Both the position numbers and the translations under genes were made by a program. A stretch of DNA of 64,000 nucleotides. It comes from Guyanagaster necrorhizus (Eukaryota; Basidiomycota; Agaricomycetes; Agaricales; Physalacriaceae). The DNA lies in NCBI RefSeq assembly GCF_019112545.1, contig NW_025064896.1, positions 923,317 through 987,316 of the forward strand, in the 5' to 3' direction. Within the stretch, counting starts at the first letter, position 1. Each line of letters begins with the position of its first letter. Positions 45,524 to 57,414 of this stretch are shown here, piece after piece. Under the pieces are notes generated by a model. That model was not told where the DNA came from and searched no databases. It saw only the letters and a list, made by a program, of their open reading frames with translations.

Positions 45524-46529
45524 TAATCATACACAGAATGGTCTGAACGTTGCGGTTCAGACAAGACTGCGAGTTGATAAATTTTTATAAAGTAGATCAC
45601 GACCAAAGTGCTTACATGCAGTACTACGGATACGTCAAGGTGCGGGACCCTATACAGGCCGTCTGGATAAATACAGACCGCAGAATGCTACGGCGTGAGT
45701 CACCCAAAATCGTGGTCAGTGTGTAAGTTTAGAGTTAGACGCCACGCCGACGATATTTGGTCCAGGCTGTTTACAATCTATCCTGATAAAGAAGGAGGAT
45801 TTCCACTTTTAGTATATAAGCGCCCTCCCCGGCCCGGAATACGGGTGCGCGCAGTTGCAAGGTTTCTCCTTTCCCGGCTTGAGGTCTATGGTTCAGAATG
45901 TTATCGTTTGCGTTAGGTCTTGGTTTCCAAGACAAAACTGAAACACATTTATTATTCATCTCTTTACAGATCAACATATGAACTACAGATCTACAGAGGT
46001 TCGAACAGAGTTACGATATTCACAACGTAACAGATAAATAGAGTTTCGGTATCCGTGAGATTGTCAGAGTCGTCCGTTCGTCCAGAATGCCGAGGAGCCA
46101 AAAAAGTCGCAAAAAGAGGAGGATCAGTCGTCGGATTCCGTATAGTTGCAAGTTTCAGAACCAAAGCCAGGGCGGTATCTAGTAAACAAAAATTCATCAG
46201 ATGACTAAGTATAGAACAGAACACTCAACGGAGTGATTGCCGCCAGTTGCAGATATGTTCGGCAAGCTCGGTATCTCGTAGCTCTTTCATTAGGCTATAA
46301 TACCTATTGTCCATGTCTACCTCCGATAGAAGATATTGTAGAAGTAACCCTTATAGTGAGAGGAAACAAAACTAGAATACATGTGCTAGGGATATAATGA
46401 TGTGTATGTTGATAAAAATGGATGTGTGGGAGAATAGTTTAGTGTAACTTGTCAAGCAAAAGGTAGATATGTAAAAAAAGTCCTCCAGCCGACCAAAAGA
46501 GTGAAAACAGACTAACCAGAGCGACGCAC
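45524..46529. other. 1 kb intergenic stretch with an orphan TATA box
   Basis: Between two minus-strand genes. On the + strand TATATAAGCGCCC near 45813-45825 looks like a strong core promoter. Downstream only a 17-codon frame (ATG near 45888) is seen, so it may drive a non-coding RNA or be chance. Confidence 0.35.
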
Positions 46530-47981
46530 CTAATCACCACGCCTCTCTTTCGTCAGCCGTCTCTTTCTTTTCTCCTCTTCATGTCGACGCTCAGCAGCCA
46601 AGGCCTCCTCTTCCTCACGTTTAGCAATCTTAGAGCTAGAAAGGCGTCAGTAGCAGTAAACCAGAGCGGCCGGAAGGGAACAAACCTATATAGCTCCTCT
46701 CGCTCCAGAGCGGACGCATCCGCCTCCATATCTTCATCGTCGCTGAAGTCATCGAGCCCAACATAAGCATTGCGGTTCTTGCCGAGCGCAGCCCAGATCT
46801 GGCTTCGCATATCATCGTCCAAGCCCCCTGTGCGTCTCTTAGACGGAGACGGAGATACAGAGCTACTCGGAGAACGAGGACGCTTCTTCATAACAGGACG
46901 ATTTTGAACGGCAGGTTTTGCAGCAGGCTTTGACGAGGCCAATCTGGGTGCGTCGGTAGATCCAGGTCGCTTCGACGGAAGGGAAGCGACGGTCTTCGTG
47001 ACAAGCTTAGAAGACGATGAAGATGGTGCTCTAGGAGGCGGTACTGGTGTCGCTTTCTTCGGAGCACTGGGTATGCTTGATATAGGGGTGTTCCGCTGAC
47101 TGGCATTCTCTGAAAGAAGATCGAAATGATAGCATTACGAGATATGTATTGGACTCACGGGAAGAAGAGGCAGAGGCAGTAGCTTTGGGAGTCACAGAGA
47201 CGGTTGTCTTCTTCTTATCTGTGAACCAGTCGCTGAATGCTTTGGCGTCCTCTCCGTTCAAAGTTTTCTTCTTTTTTTCCTGTTGCATGTCGTTTACAAT
47301 CTCTTCGATGGTCCGAGTATCACGCTTATTTGTGTTAAGCTTAATCAGATGCATGGGCATGGCAATCAAGCGCTCCTTCGTTGTCATTCCGGCAGACGAG
47401 GACGCCGTGGGAAGACCAGGAGTCGTCGTCGTCACATCTATGGCGCCACCGGGTAGCTGACGGCCTGCTTTCGAGTAGCCTTTCGCTGGAGTACGTCTGG
47501 GAGACCGGAACCCGCTGCGATACTGAGCTTGCTCTCTGCGCCTGCGCTTCTCCTCTCGAGTGAGAACACTAGCCCCTGACGCTTCGTCATCATCATCCGA
47601 AGGGAGCCTCCTCTTGCGGACTCTTTCCTGCGTTTGAGTCTGTGATGATGACGAAGGCCACTTCGTCTCCGACTTCCCAGGCTTCTTGGAGCCATACCGC
47701 AGATGTTCTCGCTCCTCCTCTTCGCGGCGCAGACGGGCGGCCTCCAAAGCTTTGGTCTTCTCCTCCTTCAGCCGTTGCCGCTCCTTCTCCCGCTTCTCGT
47801 CCTCGAAGTGCTTTAGGCGCAGTTTCTCCTCCAGTTCCCTTTGTTTCCGGTCAGCCTCATCCTGTTTCTGTCGCCGTTCCCGCTCTCGACGCTGGCGCTC
47901 AGCAAGGGCGGTCTCTACGCTCTTCTGAGATTCCCGAGTCTGTGTAGCACTAAGAGCCATAAGTGCCGCAAATCCAGACAT
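46530..47981 (-). CDS. SPT2-family chromatin protein (H3-H4 chaperone)
   Basis: Starts at ATG 47981 (MSGFAALMALSATQTRES). Residues ~20-100 are a highly charged single helix rich in Arg, Glu and Lys (ALAERQRRERERRQKQDEAD). A Ser/Lys-rich disordered middle follows, with TIEEIVNDMQQEKKKKTLNG. The C-terminus has the SPT2 block DDDMRSQIWAALGKNRNAYV, then DDFSDDEDMEADASALEREE, and after an intron IAKREEEEALAAERRHEEEK. It ends at TAG 46530. An intron near 47159-47112 interrupts the Ser-rich region. SPT2 binds H3-H4 and DNA and helps keep nucleosomes in place during transcription. The gene is divergent from urease with only 188 bp between the start codons. Confidence 0.88.
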
Positions 47982-48169
47982 GGTAGACTGTCGCTAGAGG
48001 TACCAAGGTGCCTTGGGATGGGAGCCAAGGTATAGTGGTCGAAGTACGAAAGAAACCAGGCGTGGCAGTGTCGTAGTGGACGAGTGGCTCTTAACTCAGC
48101 CTTTGGCCTTGTTTGTCACAGGATAATATTGCGGCCCGGTTTCCGGTTCTGCCGACTTGGACCGGCACC
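47982..48169. promoter_or_regulatory. Shared 188 bp divergent promoter (SPT2-like / urease)
   Basis: Start codons of the two flanking genes face away from each other across 188 bp, so at least part of their promoters must be shared. No classical TATA box is evident. The strand toward urease has GGCCCGGTTTCCGG, and CGGACGAG-like GC-rich words are scattered through the gap. Confidence 0.55.
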
Positions 48170-51156
48170 ATGCATTTACTTCCCCGGGAAGAGGCAAAAC
48201 TCCTCTTGCACCAGGTATGAACATTCGAAATGGCTGTTTTATTTAAGATGATCTCAAATAAATAAAGGCTGGGTTTCTGGCCCAAAAGCGTCTCGCTAGG
48301 GGGTTGCAGCTCAACCAGAGCGAGGCGATAGCACTGATTGCCTCTCAGCTGCAAGAACGAATCCGGGATGGCAAGCATTCTGTCGCCGAGCTTATGCAGC
48401 ATGGAAAGAATATGCTTGGTCGACGTCATGTCCTTCCGAATGTTCCTGGTCTGTTGCATGAGATCCAGGTTGAAGGGACCTTTACAGATGGGTGGGGAAC
48501 AGTTCTAACATTTCTTTCCTCGTTACTTACACTGATTACATAGCGTTTTTCTTGTAACGGTTCACGATCCTATTTGCACAGAAAGTGGAAACCTGGAGAA
48601 CGCGCTCTATGGTTCCTTCCTCCCTATCCCAGCTGATAACGCGTTCCCAGTCGCAGACGTCTCAGAATATTCTCATGAGAAGGCTCCGGGTGCCATAATT
48701 GCCAAGAAGGAACCTATAATCATTAACAAGGGTAGAGCAAGAATACAGCTTCGTGTTACGAATAATGGCGACCGTCCTATCCAGGTCAGGTATGTGAGAT
48801 TATGCGTTGGATATGGCACTTACTATCTTTCTAGATTGGCTCGCACTACCATTTTATCGAGACCAACCCTGCTCTTTCATTCGACCGAGGCAAAGCGTAC
48901 GGCATGCGACTCGACATACCTGCAGGTACCGCTGTGCGTTTTGAGCCGGGTGACGTCAAGACTGTGACCCTATGTGCTATCGCTGGAGGACAAATTATTT
49001 CGGGCGGAAACCGCCTCGCTTCTGGGGTTGTCGACCTTGGCAGATCAGATGAGATCATCAGCGCTTTGGTGCAAAAAGGGTTCGCTCACGTCCCCGAGCC
49101 AGGCGCGTTGGAAGTGACAGCGGACACAGATATCAGTCGCGCAGCTTATATCTCCATGTTCGGACCGACAACTGGTGATAGGGTTAGACTCGGTGACACA
49201 GCTCTGTGGATCGAGGTTGAGCATGACAAGACCGTGTATGGCGACGAAGTCAAGTTCGGTGGAGGCAAGAGTATCAGGGAAGGGATGGGACAGGCTACTA
49301 ATCGATCCAGCAAAGAAACTCTTGACCTCGTCATCACCAATGCGCTTATTGTTGACTGGTCGGGAATCTACAAGGCAGACATTGGTGTCAAGGATGGTCG
49401 CATTTGTGGTATTGGCAAGGCCGGCAATCCGGACGTTATGGCGAATGTTCATCCCACTCTCACCATCGGTTCTTCCACCGAAGTTATCGCTGGGGAAAAA
49501 CTCATAATTACGGCTGGAGCTGTCGATGCGCACGTGCATTATATCTGTCCACAGCAGGTCGAGGAAGCACTGGCTGCAGGAACTACGACTATGATCGGCG
49601 GTGGTACAGGGCCAAGTGCGGGCACGAATGCAACAACGTGCACGTCGAGTCCCTTCTATATTCGACACATGTTGCAGGCTACAGACGGTTTGGCCATGAA
49701 CTTTGCGTTTACAGGCAAGGGAAACGATGCTGGGCCTACGGCTTTGGAAGAAATCGTGCAAGCCGGAGCGGCAGGCCTGAAACTGCACGAGGATTGGGGG
49801 TCTACGCCTGCCACTATCACGAACTGCCTGGACGTTGGTGATAAGTATGATGTTCAGGTCCGTATCCTGTCCCTTATGATTAACTCTGGCAGTAAAACCG
49901 TTTGCTTTAGGTTAACATCCACACTGACACGTTAAATGAAAGTGGATTTGTAGAAAGTGAGCAGTTCTTTCGTTGCTCTATATAACCGACCTCATTGTTC
50001 GAAGGCACCATTGAGGCCTTTGGCAACCGAACCATTCACACGTATCACAGTGAAGGGGCAGGTTCGTCCATATTTCATGTAGCCGAGCGTGACCTTATAT
50101 AGGCTTCATTAGGTGGCGGTCATGCGCCGGATATCATAGTTGTTTGTGGTCAAGAAAACGTCTTGCCTTCTTCTACAAACCCGACGCGTCCATACACTAA
50201 CAACACTTTGGACGAGCACCTTGATGTAAGTATTCCTCCCAACTCATTCCATGTACACCTGTCTTACGTACCTACGGTAGATGCTCATGGTCTGCCATCA
50301 CTTGGACAAATCCATTCCTGAAGATCTTGCTTTCGCAGAGTCGCGTATCCGCGCAGAAACTGTAGCCGCTGAGGACGTCCTCCATGATATCGGGGCAATC
50401 GCTATGATTAGCTCTGACTCGCAGGCTATGGGACGTGTGGGCGAGGTTGTTAGCAGGACTTGGAGGACTGCAAGCAAGATGCGGGAGTTCCGAGGACCCT
50501 TGACGTCGTCGGGCGACTATGAGGGTGTTGATAACGCTCGTGTGAAGAGATATATCGCAAAGTACACCATCAACCCGTGTGTCCTTCTCCGATTCTTTGT
50601 TGTCAAGAAGATCTCATTGTCTTTGTCTGGCTAGAGCGATAACTCATGGAATTAGTCATGCTGTGGGCCATGTTGCTGTTGGAACCCTCGCAGATTTAGT
50701 GCTCTGGAAACCCGAAAACTTTGGTGCTAAACCTGAAATGGTCCTCAAATCCGGCGTAATCGCCTGGTCTCAGGTATGTTTCTTGCCTGTCTTTCATTCT
50801 TTAGTTATGACTGATTTCAACAGATGGGCGATGCGAACGCATCCATACCCTCCGTACAGCCATTCTACTCCAAACCTATGTGGGGTGCTAAACCTGGCTC
50901 TGCGGCTTTGAACTCTGTCGCATTCGTATCGAAAGTCTCCATCTTATCAGGCATGATAGGTTCATATCATCTCAAAAAAAATGCGGTCGGTGTCATTGGG
51001 TGCAGGAATATCACCAAGAAGGATATGAAATGGAACGATCTCATCCCCAAGATGTCGGTGGATCCAGAGACGTATGAGGTGCGCGCGAATGGAGAGCTAG
51101 CAGATGTCGCACCCGCTGAGAAACTGCCCCTTGCGAGGACATACAATTTCTTCTAA
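48170..51156 (+). CDS. Urease (single-chain fungal type)
   Basis: A multi-exon gene from ATG 48170 ([15 protein letters not shown]) to TAA 51156. The gamma-like part holds [20 protein letters not shown]. The beta-like part holds [20 protein letters not shown]. The alpha part begins [20 protein letters not shown]. Nickel-site residues visible are His-x-His in [11 protein letters not shown], the lysine to be carbamylated in GLKLHEDWG, His in [11 protein letters not shown] and His in [11 protein letters not shown]. The active-site flap is [20 protein letters not shown]. The tail ends [10 protein letters not shown], close to the family C-terminus. The enzyme hydrolyses urea to ammonia and carbamate in the cytosol for nitrogen use. 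It needs nickel loading by UreD, UreF and UreG, and UreG is encoded 16 kb upstream. About eight short introns were recognised; the first two are 48215-48267 and 48492-48543. Confidence 0.96.
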
Positions 51157-53340
51157 ATGATTGTTGAATGAAGCGAAACAGAATCTGGCTTGTACTTTTA
51201 CTGATGGATGTATTTGTTGTTACTTGGAAATATACTGATACGATGGATTGCGTAGATGACAATGGACAAGAACAAAATGACTAGAAAGGAAAGAAATTAT
51301 TACATTGTGAATGCTTCTACAGAAATCGAACTGGTAGGGGGGCCTTGGTAGCTGCTAGGCATTCACAAAACGGACTTTTTTGCTCACTGAAAAATATCGA
51401 CATGAATCAAGGCCCCGAAAATAGGAAGGACCGAGGACAGAGCTTATACGATGAACTCTACTCCTGATGCCGGAATAGAGAAGCACAGATGGAGAGGCGC
51501 CAAAGACAGGAGCAAGCTGGGAAAGGCACTCCGCGAGGGAAGACGAGAATCCCGAGAACAAGAGGCGTTGTGGGTTTGTGGTGCCCCTGACTTGGATTAT
51601 TGGTACGTGAATGCTCCCAAGGCAGAAGGAAATCTCATCACAAGGTTTTGTTGCCGAGGCGTGAGAACGGGACGTTGGATGAAACTCTCCCGGAGAGCTC
51701 CTAAACGTCGAGGAAGCTGTAGAGAGAAACTTGTGGTATCCGTCGGTCATATCTTTCGTTCTGCTGCGACATGATAGTACTTAGATAATGATACTCTGTG
51801 AGGTCGAGCTTTTTTGCTCATCTTGTATCCATTATCGATTATCAATGACAGTCTCTCTGTGTGAAGAGACCTGGGTTGGAAACGAGTCGATGCAGAGGAG
51901 ACAAATAGTATGCACCCTGCAAGTCAGTTGGATATATGGTACTTATTCGAATCTAGGATGATCTGAGACAGGCTTATTCTCTGGGTGTGGAGACGTGGCG
52001 GTCGACAGTAAAATCAACTTCTTTTATCACTTTTTGATTCGTCCAGATATTCTTAATTGCCGTTAAGAAATGCTACAGAGGTACGGCTAGACAAAGGACT
52101 GACTCTCTGTCTATTCGTGAACGTAATTAGTCCATAGCTCTATACCCAGGTTTACCCTTTCCTTGGCGCGCACGGGAGAAACGTTACAACAGTATAGCCA
52201 AGCGCACCTGGAGTGCGATGTTGAACCGGGAAGTAGAGCGGAGAAAAACACGGAGGTCAATGTTATGAAGGATCTTTGGGATATCTAGTGGAACGCCTAG
52301 GAAATGTAATCAATCGAACGTTGACCCGGCATCTGAGATCGCTACCATTGGCTAAGGAGCGTGATCTCGTGCTAAGGTGGTACAACTAACTTCCTTCCAA
52401 AGGAGCCTCCGGGACAGCTCATCGTATTCATTTTATCAATGATGGATGCAGGAGGTAAGAGTATGATTAAACTGGCCGCAGAAGCATACTCAATTCAGCC
52501 GGAATGTCACGACAGTGACGCGATTAGGGGCTGTCGATCGCGTCGGTGGCGGCCTGTTTCGGAGTTTCAATCTTTCTTTTCTCCGCTCCTGTCGTTGAAA
52601 GCACTGCTATCATTACTTACCTGATCTGTGCTCCTTCTCGTGCTGTATGCCTGAATATGTAATTGCTATTGCTTTATTGTGTCTGTTCAAAGAAAGAGGG
52701 CTCTCGCCAGTTGTAACCTTGCTATATTACTGGAGTCATTTCACCAACAGGTGCGACTCTACAAGCGTATTCCATCCTCTCAGTATCCTTATAACACAGC
52801 ACCAGAGATTGGAAAGGCTACAATATCAAAACAAAACTTGGGAAGACGTTACCAGACAAATACAAGGTCGCAGCAAGTTACAACAAGGTTTTACCCTCGG
52901 TTTTCAACAGCTCATCGACTATATTCGTGGCCGAATAATCTCATAGAAGAGCTGGACGGATGATCCCGAACACCTCAGAGCGAGCCTCATTACCTACTCT
53001 TTGTTGACCACCATCATACAGCTTCAAGGTATCACCACGATTTCGCTCCACTATGATGTTGTCTGGTGTGGTTGCTCTTGACGGCAGATGTTCCTAAGTT
53101 GCTGAAAAATATAGCATGTAATCGGTGTACACCGCCGCGGTCGTCAAGTTCGACGGGTTATATGACATACTCGTAATTGTTCGAGTTACTTAAATGCGCG
53201 ACTGCTCTTGGGCATGCGAAGATAGAGCTGGTTCTCTCCTAATTGCATATGACAGCCCACCATAAGTTTCTCGTCATCCTCTTCTCTCTATATCTCGTTT
53301 CGTGGTCGTGTAAAGCCAGGTAGGTCCTAAACTTTATCGA
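51157..53340. other. 2.2 kb stretch without recognised genes
   Basis: Overlapping frames on both strands at 51355-51774 (131 codons minus, 107 codons plus) have no family signature, and I cannot say which, if either, is used. The rest is short frames. It includes the urease 3' flank. Confidence 0.4.
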
Positions 53341-54018
53341 ATGCCTGGCCTACTCATGAGATGGGAAAATAGTCCCGTCAAATCTGGGAGCCCCGGCAGC
53401 ATAGACACAAGCGGGAATACGACCCCCAGCGCCGATGATACAGTTGTTCAAAGCCCAGAAAATACAGAAAGTCCAACTGAAATGCAGAGTCCTGGAGGAT
53501 CCGACTCGGGTTCGACCACGGAAGTCGCCACGGATAATGACGCTCCTGCTACAGGACAAACACAACAGTACGAATACATCGGCCCGTTGTTCGTGAGGCT
53601 CAAGGTTACCATGGGCAGCGCCCTGTTCAACAAGCTTGTGGAGCAGGCAACGGATGCAACGATGGTAGCATTGATGAAGGCAGCGGTAACGGACAGGAAG
53701 TCAGTGAGATCTACACAATCATAACATGTTACCACTCATTTAGATATCTCATAGGTTTGACACATTTCGGGGATGCACGATGTTTGAATATCTTTACGGC
53801 GAAAATAAAGGCAGAGTAATCGCCGCTAAGCCTACGCAGCCTGGCCAGAGGAGCATGACAGCTTATGTGAGTGAGGCCTTTGAGGGATTATTAGACTTGT
53901 GTTTATTCCGTTACAGCGGAAGTTCAAGAACGAAGAGAAGAAAATAAAGTTGAAGGCACGGTCCGAAATCAAGATATGCGCAAGTAAGGCGCTCAATAAG
54001 CAAGCTGACGCTTCCTAA
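53341..54018 (+). CDS. Small hypothetical protein, three exons
   Basis: Exon 1 starts at ATG 53341 (MPGLLMRWENSPVKSG). It is Ser/Thr/Glu-rich until QQYEYIGPLFVRLKVTMGSA, after which the sequence looks globular. An intron runs from GTCAGTGAG (53700) to CATAG (53754). Exon 2 reads FDTFRGCTMFEYLYGENKGR. A second intron (GTGAGTGAGG...TTACAG) leads to a very basic C-terminus, RKFKNEEKKIKLKARSEIKI, ending at TAA 54018. Phases agree at both junctions, giving about 190 aa. No family is recognised. The acidic-to-basic layout hints at a nuclear or chromatin-associated protein, but that is only an inference. A further 5' exon is possible. Confidence 0.5.
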
Positions 54019-56208
54019 GAGCATCAGGTTCGACCTTGAAATGAGGATGGACAACTGAAACAAGATCCCGTTAGCTATACTCAAATCAGCACCCGTTTCC
54101 GTGGTTACATACATAGGATGCAATTGAGAGCAATGAAAATATGTTGATATTTCTCATTCAGTCATGGTACATTGAGCGATGTGGGACGTCATAGCTCTTC
54201 TCCGGCAACTCGGCGGCAGCATCGTCTCAGCAAGCCTCTACCAATTATAGAGTCGGTGCGGTACCGAGAGAGGTGTCCGCGATTTTACTCAATGTCACAA
54301 CGTCTTCTAAATCTCTGCAGTGCTTCGTCCTCACATTCGACTAGAGCACATTTTCCTCAACTCAGACCCGAAGAGATGCGAGATTTGCGTGTAGTAGAAG
54401 ATAGTATTTCGAACATTCCGACTGTTTTAGTGACAGCGATTCTGATAAAGTCAAACATGAGGACGTGATAGCGAAGCAGCCAAAATATCGAAAGCATACA
54501 GAGTATTGTCACTGAAAAATTGATATCTTTTTCTGGTTACATTTTGCCGAATAGAAATGGTGAACCTTCCTTACACTCTAGGGTGTCGGGCTGCAAAGAA
54601 CAAGCTGCCTAACAGCATACCGTTCTCATTGTCCTTAGTTAGTACCTGGTGTATCCTACATACTGGGAGAATGAGTGAGTGTCAGACAGTTGCATTGCTC
54701 TCAATTATTATTATGAGCTGAGACTTGAGAGCTGGAAAAATATAAGCGCGACAGTATTATAATTGAAGGTTGTAAGCTGGTCGGAAAAGCCAGTTAAGTA
54801 AGGCCACAAGCCTCAAGCTTCAGTTGAGGAGCATCGTACGCATCGCCATTGTTAATGTATACCTCGTAGATAAGTGATGTCTATTATTCTGGTACACATC
54901 ATCTGATCAGCTCAGAGTCTGTGACCTACATATCTCACTTTCATGATCCAAACTCATTAGGGCTACGAAAGAGAGAGACCATGTCTTCCTCTGCGGATGC
55001 ACTGAGGCATGGAAGGGGGACAAACTTCTTGTAGCCAACGAATGGGATGTATCAGAAACATGACTGCGACGTCGCGCATATGGAAGCCTCTGTTTTCAGG
55101 TGATTTTGTTGTTCGAAATGCGTCAGTGTATCACCTGAAGACTCTGCATCCTCAGTCTCTCCGAGAAGACTCCACCGCGAACACTCGGTCATTTTAGAAG
55201 CGTACAGTAGAAACTGATGGTCACGTTTTAATCACACGACGAGAGAACAAGAAAGCATATTGCAGTACTTCATAGTGGCCCCCTCCACGGATAAATATGG
55301 ACGAGGAATGAGATAGCTTCACTGAAATGACTCTATTGCCAAGGAAAGTGTCCCTCGGACAGAGAGAGCAAGCGTGCATGGCGGGATGGCGAGAGTTGCC
55401 GTAGAAAGCAAGCACAAATGATCACGTAAAGGGCACCTTCAGACGTGGAGCGTAAACGGATGAAAAGCACGGTTATTTCCACGACTTCCACGACATCCGG
55501 TCAAGACCAGAGATTCGGCGTCCGTGACATTGCCGGTAAGCCCACAAAAGTCGTTTTCAGGTATAAAATAAGGGAGATAGCCCGAAAAGCGGTGACAAAC
55601 TGTAAAGGTATCGGAGGACCAGGATTGAGGGAGGCCGGCAAAGCAAACATCTCATTGTCTCCGCCTTACCTGAACGTTCCTAGGCCCTGGGTTGGTAGCG
55701 ACTCCGTAAGTACCCACAGTAACATCTAGAGAAGGGTCGTATCCCAGTAGATATCACTAGACAGAGATAGAATCGCACTTGATCCCGCCAAGCTGCAGGT
55801 TTTGCAGTTGTGTGTTGTTCTCATCGGGCCGAGAACCGAGACTCTGACCCACGTGATGTCAAGAGTTCGTTTCTGACTTTTTGCTCCAACCACGATGTCG
55901 ACGTCGTATATTTGCTTCTATCCTTCCAAAGTTGTGCGCCAAACCTTCCGGCTCTGGCATTTTAGCTTACGTCTGCAGGATGCTCTCATTACCCATCTTT
56001 CAGTTGGTAGCTTCGCATGTCTTCCCACTTTCATCAGTTCTGGTTATCCTTTCTTTCTTCATGGCCTGCAATACCCCTGGATTAGGCAAAATCTTAGTCG
56101 CAGGACGCTGTCAGTGCGGTCCAATTATGCCCTTCGCTAAACGCATATTGAAACGCACCCGCTGTCCTCAATTCGACATCTCCTTGATCTGATGAGGAGT
56201 ATTTTCAT
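54019..56208. other. 2.2 kb stretch without recognised genes
   Basis: Short frames without motifs on both strands. Nothing is supported as a gene or repeat. Confidence 0.4.
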
Positions 56209-56489
56209 ATGACCTTAACGGACACTCACAGCAATGAGTCCTCGGTATGTCTTTCCTGCCCGTTGATTCATGTCTTCTCATTCCGGTTTCGCAGAAGCAG
56301 CAGCACCGGACTATGGCCTCGACCCCATCAACATGTACGTATCCAGGACCCTCAACGTCTCCAGATAATGATGAAGCAATGCATTCCCCACATTTATTTA
56401 GGTCGTTTGCTCGTTTCCGGCCTATTCTCTTTCTGCAGTTGCCGGCCTTACAATTTTTGCGCCTAATCTCCGCTCTCATCCTGTGCTAG
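56209..56489 (+). CDS. Possible two-exon small protein (76 aa)
   Basis: ATG 56209 opens 12 codons (MTLTDTHSNESS) ending exactly at a good donor, GTATGT. A 50 nt intron with acceptor TTTCGCAG leads in phase to 65 codons, starting KQQHRTMASTPSTCTYPGPS. It ends in a hydrophobic tail FLQLPALQFLRLISALILC before TAG 56489. The tail could be a membrane anchor. I considered a lipopeptide pheromone precursor, but the Cys is the last residue rather than four from the end. The evidence is only splice-site quality and an open frame. Confidence 0.3.
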
Positions 56490-57414
56490 TACGCATAAAG
56501 ACTTGACAGCCCTTTCAATTGAAAACCAGAACAGTGGCGTCCTCCGCCATCGATGCGAAGATTTATGAAAGAATGGGAACCGTATTGCGCCTCCGTGCGT
56601 ATTATTGTTAACCAATCTGTGTACCTCTTTTTGGTGGCCATTTACTGTGGGGATCTTTGAACTTTGGGGCGCAGTATATTTGTCTGTCCTTGCAAGTTGC
56701 CTCGTTGTACTTAAATGCGGGCACATGATTTGATTCTCTCTGCCTCCTGTCAGAGCCTGTCGCAAATTTGGACTGGCCGTCAAAAATGGAATCCTTCGCG
56801 ATGTGGTGTTTTCAGCGCTTTCCCTTATTTAAAAATGCAGCTGCCAACGATTGCGAGGCTGTGAATTTGCGAGCTGTTTGCGTGGGTATGCAGTGAGCAA
56901 CTCGCCCATCAACGTATGTGCCGTACAGCACATGCTCCCAATCGTCCGGATCAGGTTGCCCGTTCTTTCACCCCGTTTATGTTTCAACTTGTTCATCTCA
57001 GGCTAAGTATTGAAATTATACAAGAACATTTGTAAGGGACAATCGGCTTAATCACCGTGTAGACGGGATGGATAAGATAGGAAAAAGACGATCACATCCG
57101 CACAGTAGATGTCTGGTGAATCGCCTCATGTCGGCTCATGATCATGCTTTTTTGGTGAGGAAACAGCAAGTTTCATAATACCCGTATGGTGAGCTTCTTA
57201 TACCATTCTTATCCGCATTGCAGGCTATCCAATGCGTTCTTTATCGGCCCGCTTTGGAGAACTGACCCTGATCGATAAACTTCGCCTTCGACCTCTTCTT
57301 CTCGATTGAGCCTCTTATAAGGCTTAGTGACGAGGCGCTCGCCGCTTTGCCTCTTTCTCACTTACGACCTTTACGACTTATCACGACTGAATATCTTGAC
57401 TACGATACCCGCTC
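56490..57414. other. Intergenic; promoter of the following gene
   Basis: About 0.9 kb without a gene. TATAA at 57316-57320 lies ~95 bases before the next start codon and may be its TATA box. Confidence 0.45.

Noticed and set aside
47642..47947. Open frames on the + strand over the SPT2 gene
   Set aside because: They mirror the Arg/Glu-rich coding helix on the opposite strand and have no independent support.
56209..56489. Lipopeptide mating-pheromone precursor
   Set aside because: The C-terminus is LILC with Cys last, not a CaaX box, and no pheromone receptor gene is near.
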